Source of the DNA: Devosia sp. YR412
GTDB taxonomy: Bacteria; Pseudomonadota; Alphaproteobacteria; Rhizobiales; Devosiaceae
Direction of reading: 5' to 3'
Length of the DNA stretch: 64,000 nt
Assembly: GCF_900110945.1 (NCBI RefSeq)
Contig: NZ_FOFL01000005.1
Coordinates: 124,001-188,000 of the forward strand
The notes beneath the pieces are model-generated. The model made no database searches, was not told where the DNA came from, and saw only the letters and a program-made list of their open reading frames with translations. The translations under genes and the position numbers were made by a program. Shown piece by piece: positions 35,565-45,505 of this stretch (within the stretch, counting starts at the first letter, position 1; each line of letters starts with the position of its first letter).

Positions 35565-36482
35565 ATGGCAGGCTTCATCATCAAGCGACTGTTGCAGTCG
35601 ATACTGACCATTGCCGGTGTCATCACCGCAGCCTTCTTCCTGACCCGCCTGGCCGGCGATCCCGCCATCCTGCTGCTGCCGCCCGAAGCCACGGCAGCCG
35701 ATGCCGATCGGCTTCGCGCCGCCCTCGGTCTCGATCAGCCCCTAATCGTTCAATATATCCTGTTCATGGGCAAGGCGGCGACCGGTGATTTCGGCATGTC
35801 GCTGCGCCAGGCCATTCCCGCCATGGACCTGGTGATCGAGCGTGTTCCCGCCACGCTCGAACTGGCCCTGTCCTCCTTTGCCGTCGGCATCGGCCTCGCC
35901 TTTGTTCTCGGCATCCTGATGCGCATGACCCGCCATGGCTGGGTACGCGATGTCATCACCTGGATCGCTCTGGGCCGACAGGCGATTCCAATCTTCTCCT
36001 TCGGCCTTGTGCTGATCCTGATCTTTTCGATCCAGCTCAAATGGCTGCCATCCTACGGCCGCGGCACCTTTGCCCACCTCATCCTGCCGGCGCTGACCCT
36101 GGGCACCTACGAGCTGGCGCTCTATCTGCGCCTGTTCAACGCCTCCCTCGCCGCCGAACAGCGCAACGACTATGTGCGCACCGCCTTCGCCAAGGGGCAG
36201 GGGCGCATCCAGGTTCTGCTCAAGCATATGCTGCCCAATGCCCTGCTGCCGCTGGTCACCGTGGCCGGCATCAATCTGGGCATGCTGCTGGGCGGCACAG
36301 TGGTCACCGAGACCGTCTTCAGCTGGCCCGGCGTCGGCCGCCTGATCGTCCAGTCGGTCAGCCAGCGCGACTTCCCGGTCATCATCGCCGGCGTCTTCCT
36401 GATTTCGCTCGTCTTCGTCGTCATCAACCTGATCGTGGACATCCTCTACGGCTTCCTCGATCCTCGCGTGAGGCTCGCATGA
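35565..36482 (+). CDS. ABC transporter permease, DppB type
   Basis: A 305-residue inner-membrane protein, opening MAGFIIKRLLQSILTIAGVI with about six membrane segments and the EAA loop AFAKGQGRIQVLLKHMLPNA. AGGAGG lies just before the ATG. First gene of a tightly packed operon: permease, permease, double ATPase, MBL-fold hydrolase. No binding-protein gene is adjacent. Confidence 0.92.
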   Translation: MAGFIIKRLLQSILTIAGVITAAFFLTRLAGDPAILLLPPEATAADADRLRAALGLDQPLIVQYILFMGKAATGDFGMSLRQAIPAMDLVIERVPATLELALSSFAVGIGLAFVLGILMRMTRHGWVRDVITWIALGRQAIPIFSFGLVLILIFSIQLKWLPSYGRGTFAHLILPALTLGTYELALYLRLFNASLAAEQRNDYVRTAFAKGQGRIQVLLKHMLPNALLPLVTVAGINLGMLLGGTVVTETVFSWPGVGRLIVQSVSQRDFPVIIAGVFLISLVFVVINLIVDILYGFLDPRVRLA

Positions 36483-37308
36483 TGGGCAGAATTTCTATTT
36501 CACAGGGCGTGGCGATCGGCCTGCTGGCCATTGTCGCCGTGCTGGTCATCATCATCCCGCTACTGCCCCTTTATGACCCCTATAGCCAGAACCTGGGCGG
36601 TTCGCTCCTGCCGCCCGGTGGTTCTTCCTTCGATGGCCGCTTCTACCTTCTGGGTACGGACACGCTGGGCCGCGATATGCTGTCGCGCCTGGCGCTTGCC
36701 GGGCAGGTCTCGGCCCTGATCGGCCTCGGTGCCGTCACCGTCAGCCTTGTGGTCGGCGTCACGCTGGGCCTGATCGCCGGCTATTTCCGCGGGCCGGTGG
36801 AAGTCTTCATCATGGGCCTTGCCGATCTGCAACTTTCCATTCCGCGCGTCTTGCTGCTCATCGCCGTCACCGCCATCATCGGTCCTAGTGTCGTCAATCT
36901 CGCCGTAATCCTCGGTCTCTCCAGCTGGGTCGCCTATGGCCGGGTGGCGCGCGGCATGACGCTCAGCCTGCGCGAACGCGAATTCATTCTCTCGGCCCGC
37001 ACCCAGGGCGCCTCGGCCACCTGGAATATCCGCCAGCACCTGCTGCCCAATGTGCTGCCGCAGATGCTGATCGTGGGCTCCTATGAATTCGGCATGATCA
37101 TCGTGCTCGAAGCCTCGCTGAGCTATCTGGGCCTTGGCGTCCAGCCGCCACTGCCGAGCTGGGGCATGATGGTCTCCGAGGGACAGAACTACCTGGCACT
37201 GGCGCCGCAGCTGGCCATTCTGCCCAGTATTGCGCTGTTCATTCTCGTCGCCGGGTTCCAGTTCCTGTCCCAGACCCTCACCAAGGAAAACGATCTGGAG
37301 ATGGTCGC

Positions 37309-37312
<4 letters not shown>
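36479..37312 (+). CDS. ABC transporter permease, DppC type
   Basis: A 277-residue partner permease with the DppC features [19 protein letters not shown] and the EAA loop [20 protein letters not shown]. The ATG at 36479 overlaps the upstream stop (ATGA); the open frame continues far upstream but inside the first permease. Confidence 0.92.
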
Positions 37313-39345
<2,033 letters not shown>

Positions 39346-39348
39346 CGC

Positions 39349-40335
39349 ATGACCGAGCCGGTACTGGAGCCTTGGGCGGAGGACATTGCCTGCCTCCGCC
39401 TGCCCATGCCGGCCTTTGGTGGCGTCAACGCCTTCATCCTGGGGCAGCCCGGCAACCAGACCATCATCGACACCGGCATGCCAGGCGCCGAAACCGCCGC
39501 CATCTGGCATGCCGCTCTGCGCAACGGTTCGGCGGGCGGAGTGGAAGCCGTCTTCTGCACCCACGCCCATATCGACCATGCCGGTCAGGTCGGCCTGCTG
39601 GCTAGGGAGACCGGAGCACCTTTGCTCATGTCGGTCGGCGAATACGAGGACCTCTCACTAGTCAACGGCATGACCTTCGAAGAGCGGCAGCGCATCGCCA
39701 CCATCTTCCAGGACAAAGGCGGCTTTCCTTTGGAGGGCAGGGGGCATCCGACCGACTATTCCGTCCTCGCGCCCCTGCATGGACAAGTCCAACACGTCAA
39801 TGATGGAGACACCATCACCCTCGGCGGTAGGGACTGGGAAGTCATGCTCGGCGGCGGCCATTCGCGTGCCCCCGTCTGCCTCCTGTCACGCGACCTCAAA
39901 ATCCTGCTGGCTGGCGACCAACTGCTTATGGGCTCGGGCCCGCAAGTGCCGGTCCAGGCCGAGCGGCCAGGCGACGACATGCTCGGCGCCTATTTCAGCT
40001 TCCTCGATCGCCTCGATACTCTGCCCGACGATTTCGTGGTCTTTCCCGGCCACGGCGATCCCATCCACAATTTCAAGCAACAAGTGGCCCGCATCCGCAA
40101 TGGCCACCGTCAGCGCCTCGACCGCCTTCTCGACAAGATGGACGGCGCCATGACCCGCGCCGAACTGGCCTCCCTGGTCTTCACCGACCCATCCAGCCGC
40201 CTCAAGGCGCGTTTGCCCTATCTGACAACTGCTTTGACCAACTATCTCATCACTCAGTCACAAATCCTCGCTTGCGACGACGCGGGCATACTCAAATATT
40301 GGAGAAACGACGATGCACCGACGCGACACAGATAA
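39349..40335 (+). CDS. MBL-fold metallo-hydrolase
   Basis: A 328-residue metallo-beta-lactamase-fold enzyme with the full metal motif HAHIDH (in CTHAHIDHAG), a His in GGGHSRAPV, the bridging Asp in LLAGDQLL, and the last His in FPGHGDP. The C-terminal 70 residues resemble the helical tail of LACTB2-like proteins. Members hydrolyse thioesters, esters or lactones. It closes the importer operon, three bases after the ATPase, so a role in processing imported or CoA-linked intermediates is likely. Confidence 0.87.
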   Translation: MTEPVLEPWAEDIACLRLPMPAFGGVNAFILGQPGNQTIIDTGMPGAETAAIWHAALRNGSAGGVEAVFCTHAHIDHAGQVGLLARETGAPLLMSVGEYEDLSLVNGMTFEERQRIATIFQDKGGFPLEGRGHPTDYSVLAPLHGQVQHVNDGDTITLGGRDWEVMLGGGHSRAPVCLLSRDLKILLAGDQLLMGSGPQVPVQAERPGDDMLGAYFSFLDRLDTLPDDFVVFPGHGDPIHNFKQQVARIRNGHRQRLDRLLDKMDGAMTRAELASLVFTDPSSRLKARLPYLTTALTNYLITQSQILACDDAGILKYWRNDDAPTRHR

Positions 40336-40486
40336 CGAGCCCAGCACCGCAATCGTTTTGGACGGCCTCACTCTTCTTTCATCCACGCCTCCCGCTGACG
40401 GTGACAAGCGCAAACGACGGACACCTAGCGTCTTCACAACTTTCTTTTTCTCACTCGCGAAAAGAGCCGAGGCGATATTTCAGTAG
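40313..40486 (+). CDS. Possible small basic protein, 57 residues
   Basis: An ATG at 40313 has GGAG eight bases upstream and opens a 57-codon frame ending at TAG 40484-40486. It overlaps the end of the MBL-fold gene by 23 bases. The product is Lys/Arg-rich in the middle (DKRKRRTPSVF) and has no recognised family. It could equally be chance reading of the 3' region. Confidence 0.25.
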   Translation: MHRRDTDNEPSTAIVLDGLTLLSSTPPADGDKRKRRTPSVFTTFFFSLAKRAEAIFQ

Positions 40487-41123
40487 CTGGTTGCCAAATG
40501 TCTGATTTACCTAGCTTGCGCAGAAAAGCAGACAGTCCGCTCCCCACCCCGGTGCCGCCGGGCTCCTGGGCCCCGGGCAATCGGTCCGATACCGACCCCA
40601 TTTCGGCCACTCCCACGGTCAGTGGTCGTTCATAAAAGCTGCCACTTCGTCGAGCAAGGAGACATCGTTTTCCGGTAGTGTGCGGCAGGCGCCATCACGA
40701 ACAAGCTGTGGTTGGAAAACCGGGCGCTTAATGAGCCGCGCTTTCCGGGAAGCGAGTAGAACATCGTCGCAGACGTGACGATGTGGAATAGTCCAATCCG
40801 TAAGCCAGGCACTTACGCGGAATGTGATGCGCGACCTTGGCGCCAAATAGTGCTGTCAACCTGAAATGCCTCGGTACCAGGGCTAGGATGAGGCGGTGAC
40901 GATGCCGCCGCCCACACACACCGAGAATTCCGGCCATGAGGCCGGTGAACCTCATCGCACACAGCCACGGTGGAACCGTGGCATTGGACGTCAGCGGCTC
41001 CCGTACTCGCTCATGCGTTCTCGCCAAGACCTCATCGCATATAATGATCTACGGTTGAACGCCTTTGGCCGTTTCTTGCCGAGGTAACATCAATGCGTCC
41101 CAGCGCATTCTCCGCACATCCTC
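40487..41123. other. Non-coding or decayed stretch left of the prophage junction
   Basis: About 640 bp between the importer operon and the dif-like junction. I see no convincing intact gene. It contains short hairpins: CCGGCC-atga-GGCCGG (40930-40945) and CCACGGT-gga-ACCGTGG (40965-40981). A minus-strand frame at 40619-40846 may be a gene remnant (listed separately). Confidence 0.5.
40619..40846 (-). pseudogene. Possible remnant of a LysR-type regulator C-terminus
   Basis: A 75-codon minus-strand frame whose last part (VFQPQLVRDGACRTLPE, then SLLDEVAAFM) resembles by eye the end of LysR-type effector domains. No helix-turn-helix or upstream part is present. The match is weak and rests on a short stretch. 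Confidence 0.2.
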
Positions 41124-41151
41124 CATTCGCATAATATATATTATGGAACTC
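41124..41151. mobile_element. Left prophage junction: dif-like site (attL)
   Basis: The 28-bp site has an 11-bp left arm CATTCGCATAA, centre TATATA and right arm TTATGGAACTC. Over the 24 bases from CGCATAA onward it matches the E. coli dif sequence at 18, with the XerC-side arm best conserved. The last 18 bases before the final C (41133-41150) are repeated exactly at 47627-47644. I take the left arm as chromosomal and the right flank as phage. Confidence 0.85.
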
Positions 41152-41182
41152 ATAACCCCATGCGGCCCAGAGGGCTTAAGCC

Positions 41183-41386
41183 ATGTGGGATGCAATCAAA
41201 AAGAATGTCGTGCGGCCGATGGCCGAACGGCTCGGGACGATTGTAGCGACTTCGCTCGTTCCATTCGGCGTGCATGCGGACTCCGCAGGCATGCTTACTA
41301 TCGGCATCATCGGCGTCGGTCTCGTCGCCGTTGATTTGATCGCCGCGCGGTTTAACCGCAAAGCCATTGAGAAATCCAATGGCTGA
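41183..41386 (+). CDS. Small phage membrane protein, 67 residues
   Basis: A 67-residue protein with one clear hydrophobic segment (MLTIGIIGVGLVAVDLIAA, about residues 37-55) after an amphipathic N-terminus and a basic C-terminal end (RFNRKAIEKS). First gene of the phage. Its stop overlaps the start of the pilot gene (ATGGCTGA). No family recognised; it could be holin-like or a virion membrane component. Confidence 0.6.
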   Translation: MWDAIKKNVVRPMAERLGTIVATSLVPFGVHADSAGMLTIGIIGVGLVAVDLIAARFNRKAIEKSNG

Positions 41387-42497
41387 CTGGGCACGCCAAT
41401 ACGGCATCGACATGAAGCGCCTCGTCGCCGATGCGGAGGAAGCGGGTTTCAATCCGCTTACCTTCATCCGCAACGGCATGTGGCAGGCTTACCTGATCGA
41501 CATGCTCGGTGCACAAACCGTTGCCGACGAGGCCGACTATCTCGTTGAGTATGGCGGCGGCGAGATCACCAGCGACGGCGGCGGCGGCGGCGGCGGTTCC
41601 GATGGCTTCTCATACATGTATGAGCAAGGCGGCTATAACGGCATTTGGACCGACCAAGGCCGTTTTGTCCGCACCCGCCCTGCTAGTGAGGCGCGGGGCT
41701 ATCACGACAGCATGGTTGATGTCGTCGCCTACTCTGGCGGCACGCCTATCGCAGCGCCTGCCGTTAATGGCGGCGCGGGACCCGCAACGCCCCGCGTGCG
41801 CACCGCGTCCAGTCCGGCGCCGAAGGCGACTCCTGCGAAAGCCGACAAAGAGCTGCCTGACCAGTTTCAACAGGAACAAATCTGGGACAAGGACAAGCAG
41901 CCGCGCGTCATTGTGGACAGCACGTTTCACTACATTCTGCCCGGCGTTACGTTTGAGGAGACCGGCGGCACTACCCGTGTCGAAATGTTTGAGACCGGGT
42001 ATGGCGAGGATGCACCAGGCACACAAATGCTTGGTTTCCCCAAGTTCGCAAATGACTTGGGGTGGAATGTCCAGCGGCTGTTCAATCACGTTGGCGTTCC
42101 GACGCTAAAGGGTCTGTCCGGGCGGAATGCCTTGGAGTGGGCATATGCCGGTGGAAATGCCATCTCGCGATACATGAGCACGCCCCAAGGGCCGCTAGCC
42201 CGTCCGGTCGCGCCCGGTAGTATGGCCGCTCCGCCGAACCTTCGGGAGGTGTCCGGCGGCGTCTATGACGTCTGGGGCAATTCCGGCGGTAGCGAGCCAT
42301 CGCCGTATCGCGCAACTCCCTCCTATTCCGCCGCCAAATCTGCGGCGAAATCTACTGCCGCGACCCCTAGTGCGGCGAGCAGCAGCGCCAGCAAGACGGC
42401 CTCCAAAGCGGAGCCGTCGAGCAAGGATCAAAGCAAGGCCGAGAAAACCAAGAGCGAGGAGAAGTCCTCGTCCGCTGGGTCTTCCAAAAAGAAATGA
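41379..42497 (+). CDS. Microvirus DNA pilot protein VP2 (H-like)
   Basis: A 372-residue protein carrying near its N-terminus ADAEEAGFNPLTFIRNG (residues 17-33), the AG(L/F)NP signature region of microvirus pilot proteins, which form the tube that delivers the DNA. A Gly-rich stretch follows (about 65-75). The last 80 residues are low-complexity Ser/Ala/Lys. The ATG at 41379 overlaps the previous stop; a TTG at 41367 would add four residues. It lies directly upstream of the capsid gene. Confidence 0.85.
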   Translation: MADWARQYGIDMKRLVADAEEAGFNPLTFIRNGMWQAYLIDMLGAQTVADEADYLVEYGGGEITSDGGGGGGGSDGFSYMYEQGGYNGIWTDQGRFVRTRPASEARGYHDSMVDVVAYSGGTPIAAPAVNGGAGPATPRVRTASSPAPKATPAKADKELPDQFQQEQIWDKDKQPRVIVDSTFHYILPGVTFEETGGTTRVEMFETGYGEDAPGTQMLGFPKFANDLGWNVQRLFNHVGVPTLKGLSGRNALEWAYAGGNAISRYMSTPQGPLARPVAPGSMAAPPNLREVSGGVYDVWGNSGGSEPSPYRATPSYSAAKSAAKSTAATPSAASSSASKTASKAEPSSKDQSKAEKTKSEEKSSSAGSSKKK

Positions 42498-42573
42498 CCT
42501 GCAAGGCCTGTGCAAGGCGACGGCGAAAGCTTGCCGTCGCATGGAAAAAACTCACCCGAAAGAAAGCGAAGAA

Positions 42574-44169
42574 ATGAGCATCAACCGTCAAGTTACGACG
42601 CCTCTGAGCGTCCCCAGGACGAACCGCAATAACGCGGTGACAGTCCTGACCTCCGGCAAGGCCGGTGTCTGCATTCCCCTCAAGGCCATCCCGCTTCTGC
42701 GGGAGGATGCCGCCAGCGGGCGCATGTCGATTGCTATCGAAATGCAGGAAACCGCTGAAATCCTCATGAACCCGGTCAATGTCCGGGTCAGCGCCTATCT
42801 GGTCCCTACCCTCGCCTTTGAGCGCTTCGAAGGGTCGATGGATCAGTTCAACCGCTCCTTTAAGGGGCAGAAGAAAACCGATGATGTCGGCGCGGTCGTC
42901 GTCCCCTTCGTGGAAACGCACGCTTATGGCGATGTGAACTCGAACGCCTTCTATCGCACGCTTGGGCTCCATGCGAAGTCTACCGATCAAGTGAGCACTG
43001 CTTACTTGGAAGCGTACAATCTGATCTGGAATCATCGCGCCAACAATCGCTCGCCGAAAATCACTGAGCGCACGCGCCTCGATAACACGCTTGCGCCGGC
43101 GTTTTGGGAGGGCGGGCGCTTTGAGCACATTGTGCCCAAGTTCGACGCTGCCACGATGGATGGTGAAGTCTCGCTGAATGTCGTTAACTCCAAGATGCCG
43201 GTGCACTCTAAGCATGCCGGCGTCTGGTCGGGCAATCCGGCCTTTCATGAGCCGTTGTCTGCTGTGGCGCCGACAGGCACCACCAATGATTTCAATTTCG
43301 GCACCAATATTTGGGCGGAAATGGCCGAGAACGGCATTACCGTTTCGCTGGCCAATATCGACTTGGCACGCAAAACGCAGGCCTTTGCCAAGCTTCGTGA
43401 GCAGTATTCCGAGCATGACGACGAATGGCTCATCGACATGCTTATGGATGGTCTGACCATCCCGGATGAGCAGCTTAAGCATCCCATGCTTCTGGCCACC
43501 ACCAGGACGAAGTTTGGGATGGCCAAGCGCTATGCCACGGACAGCGGTAGTCTGACCGAAAGCGCCGTGTCCGGCGCGGCGATGACGTCGCTCAATATCC
43601 GTGTGCCCAAGCTGCACACGGGCGGCGTGATTATGATCATCGCGGAAATCGCGCCTGAACAGCTCTTTGAGCGTCAGCGCGATCCGTTCTTTCATATGAC
43701 GAACGCGGACGTGATCACGGAAACCGGCAAGTATCCCAAGTACCTGCGGGACACTCTCGACCCGGAAAAGGTCGTGGTCGTGCCGAACGGCTATATCGAC
43801 ACGGACCATGCCACGCCGAACGGTACGTTTGGCTATGCTCCGCTGAACCATGAATATGAAATGCTGTTTCCGAACATCGGCGGCAAGTTCATCCGTCCGG
43901 CGGCAAATACCGGCTTCGATGAAGACAGGCAGCGTCTGTGGGCAGTCGAGACGGTCAATCCGCAGCTCGCGGAAAGCTTCTATCTCGTCAAGGACATCCA
44001 TCACAAACCGTTCCTCGATACGGTGTCCGATGCCTTCGAAATCACCATGCTCGGAAATTGCGTGATCAACGGCAATACCGTGTTCGGTCCTCCGTTGATC
44101 GAAGCATCCAACAATTACGAAAAGGTCATGGGCAAGGCACCCATGGACCGCATTGAACAGGGGGCCTAG
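42574..44169 (+). CDS. Microvirus major capsid protein VP1 (F-like)
   Basis: A 531-residue protein, the usual length of microvirus F/VP1 capsid proteins, with a predominantly beta-strand pattern. Characteristic stretches are an N-terminal TNRNNAVTVLTSGKAG, NPVNVRVSAYLVPT, EAYNLIWNHRANNRS (the conserved YN.I.N.y.R region) and a C-terminal receptor- and fold-associated half ending in the FPNIGGKFIRP and EMLF regions. The ATG at 42574 begins at homology; an in-frame ATG at 42541 would add 11 residues and the frame is open still further upstream. Confidence 0.93.
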   Translation: MSINRQVTTPLSVPRTNRNNAVTVLTSGKAGVCIPLKAIPLLREDAASGRMSIAIEMQETAEILMNPVNVRVSAYLVPTLAFERFEGSMDQFNRSFKGQKKTDDVGAVVVPFVETHAYGDVNSNAFYRTLGLHAKSTDQVSTAYLEAYNLIWNHRANNRSPKITERTRLDNTLAPAFWEGGRFEHIVPKFDAATMDGEVSLNVVNSKMPVHSKHAGVWSGNPAFHEPLSAVAPTGTTNDFNFGTNIWAEMAENGITVSLANIDLARKTQAFAKLREQYSEHDDEWLIDMLMDGLTIPDEQLKHPMLLATTRTKFGMAKRYATDSGSLTESAVSGAAMTSLNIRVPKLHTGGVIMIIAEIAPEQLFERQRDPFFHMTNADVITETGKYPKYLRDTLDPEKVVVVPNGYIDTDHATPNGTFGYAPLNHEYEMLFPNIGGKFIRPAANTGFDEDRQRLWAVETVNPQLAESFYLVKDIHHKPFLDTVSDAFEITMLGNCVINGNTVFGPPLIEASNNYEKVMGKAPMDRIEQGA

Positions 44170-44172
44170 GCC

Positions 44173-44808
44173 ATGATCCGTATCAACAATATTGACAAGT
44201 GGAAGCGTCTCGAACCCGGCAAGCACATCGAGCTGCCCGGTGACCGCCTGCGGCGTGTGCGGCTTGAGGTGAACTGCCCGCAACCGACCCGGTTCGATGT
44301 CATCGAATACGACATCAACGGCGAAGAAGCCTATGGCACGTTTATCGCTGTCATTATGGGCAAGGACATCATCGAGTTCACCGGCGAAGGTGATCTTACG
44401 GTCATTCCGAGCGTCGATGATGTTGCCGCCGAAGTGTTTTACTTCGCCCAGGACGGCGACCAGACCGCCGTCGAGCGGCCCGGCGAGGAAACCTTTACCG
44501 AGCTTATGACCCGTCAGGCGCGCGATCCTGTCATGGAGCGCTACATGTACATGCAGCAGCTCAATTTTGAGCGTCGTATGGACGCCATGCAGGCCGATAC
44601 GGCGGCACAGATCGCCGCCATGGGCACAACCTTCAACGTCCGTACCGGGGAACCCGATGACGAAAACAGTCCTCCAGCAGCTCGCGGAGCTGCGGCAGAA
44701 GAACAGCAGCAGCCAGCCGAGCCGGTCCCCGCAAAAACAGAGGGGAAAGAGCCCCCTGCCCCCGTCGAGCCAAAGCCCGTTCCCGCCGGAAAGGCCGGTA
44801 CCAAGTAG
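44173..44808 (+). CDS. Phage protein of unknown function after the capsid gene
   Basis: A 211-residue protein starting three bases after the capsid stop. Residues 1-90 look beta-rich (HIELPGDRLRRVRLEV, RFDVIEYDINGEEAYG, DIIEFTGEGDLTVIP); residues 100-150 look helical (MERYMYMQQLNFERRMDAM); the last 55 are Pro/Ala/Glu-rich and disordered. The 3' 152 bases overlap the peptidase gene in another frame. Position and shape suit a minor structural or scaffolding protein. I recognise no family. Confidence 0.75.
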   Translation: MIRINNIDKWKRLEPGKHIELPGDRLRRVRLEVNCPQPTRFDVIEYDINGEEAYGTFIAVIMGKDIIEFTGEGDLTVIPSVDDVAAEVFYFAQDGDQTAVERPGEETFTELMTRQARDPVMERYMYMQQLNFERRMDAMQADTAAQIAAMGTTFNVRTGEPDDENSPPAARGAAAEEQQQPAEPVPAKTEGKEPPAPVEPKPVPAGKAGTK

Positions 44809-45286
44809 TTACCAAGAGGCGCTGAGGGGGATGGCTGATAAGCCATTCCTCGCCTCTAGCCGCTATCAGGAACAGCAGTGGCGAGCCAACCGAACGGGTG
44901 CCCATCCGGACATTCTCGAATTCGAGAAACGGTTTATCCGCCGCATGGCAAAGCTTGATGTGCCCATGTTTGCCAGCGAGGTCATACGTAGCTCTCAACG
45001 GCAAGAAGACCTCTATGCGCTTGGGCATAGCAAGGCCCGTGCTGGACAAAGCCCGCATGGCTACGGCTGTGCCGTCGATCTCGTGCACTCTGTGCATGGC
45101 TGGAACCTCGACCGTAAGGCGTGGGAAGTGATCGGCCATGTCGGGCAGGAAATCGTCACCCAGGCAGGGCTGGCAATTGTCAGCCTCGCGTGGGGCGGCG
45201 ACTGGAAGTTCTACGACCCAGCCCATTGGGAAATAGCCGACTGGCGAATGGTCAAGGATGACTATCCGTGGCCCGAAAGGGCCTGA
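44657..45286 (+). CDS. M15-family peptidase, probable phage endolysin
   Basis: A 209-residue protein with a C-terminal M15 (VanY/Ala-Glu endopeptidase-like) domain. The zinc ligands are H134 and D141 in SPHGYGCAVD, and H190 in DPAHWE. Such enzymes cut the peptide cross-links of murein, so lysis or entry is the likely role. The ATG at 44657 has GGGGA upstream and lies inside the preceding gene, giving a 152-base overlap. An ATG at 44831 after GAGGGGG would give only the peptidase domain with a short lead (151 residues). The disordered 60-residue N-terminal part is therefore uncertain. Confidence 0.85.
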   Translation: MTKTVLQQLAELRQKNSSSQPSRSPQKQRGKSPLPPSSQSPFPPERPVPSSYQEALRGMADKPFLASSRYQEQQWRANRTGAHPDILEFEKRFIRRMAKLDVPMFASEVIRSSQRQEDLYALGHSKARAGQSPHGYGCAVDLVHSVHGWNLDRKAWEVIGHVGQEIVTQAGLAIVSLAWGGDWKFYDPAHWEIADWRMVKDDYPWPERA

Positions 45287-45290
45287 CCCA

Positions 45291-45323
45291 GCGCGCGCAA
45301 AAGTAATTATCTTTTGCGCGCGC
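45291..45323. terminator. Perfect 13-bp hairpin after the peptidase gene
   Basis: GCGCGCGCAAAAG (45291-45303) pairs without mismatch with CTTTTGCGCGCGC (45311-45323) over the loop TAATTAT. It lacks a T-run, so it may be a terminator of modest strength, an mRNA 3'-end stabiliser, or a secondary structure needed in the ssDNA genome (packaging or complementary-strand start). Confidence 0.6.
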
Positions 45324-45387
45324 CCTTCACGAACCTTGGTCAAATATGCATTTAGTGACAGGACGCAAAAACAAATGGGGTCACCCA

Positions 45388-45504
45388 ATGAAAGATCAGC
45401 CCTCTACTTCTATCAAAATCGCCAATGTGGCGTTTGGACTGGGAATGATCGTCGGGCTCGGCATGCTGCTCGTAATGATCGTAGCCGGAGTTACCGGAGC
45501 CTAA
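45388..45504 (+). CDS. Very small phage membrane protein, 38 residues
   Basis: A 38-residue frame starting at ATG 45388, MKDQPSTSIKIANVAFG followed by one long hydrophobic segment to the end (MIVGLGMLLVMIVAGVTG). Its stop is one base before the replication-protein ATG. The composition and one-span topology resemble small lysis or membrane-anchor peptides. No family recognised. Confidence 0.55.
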   Translation: MKDQPSTSIKIANVAFGLGMIVGLGMLLVMIVAGVTGA

Positions 45505-45505
45505 C

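Noticed and set aside
42265..42573. N-terminal extension of the capsid gene frame
   Set aside because: It overlaps the pilot gene, is Arg/Pro-rich, and capsid homology begins at 42574.
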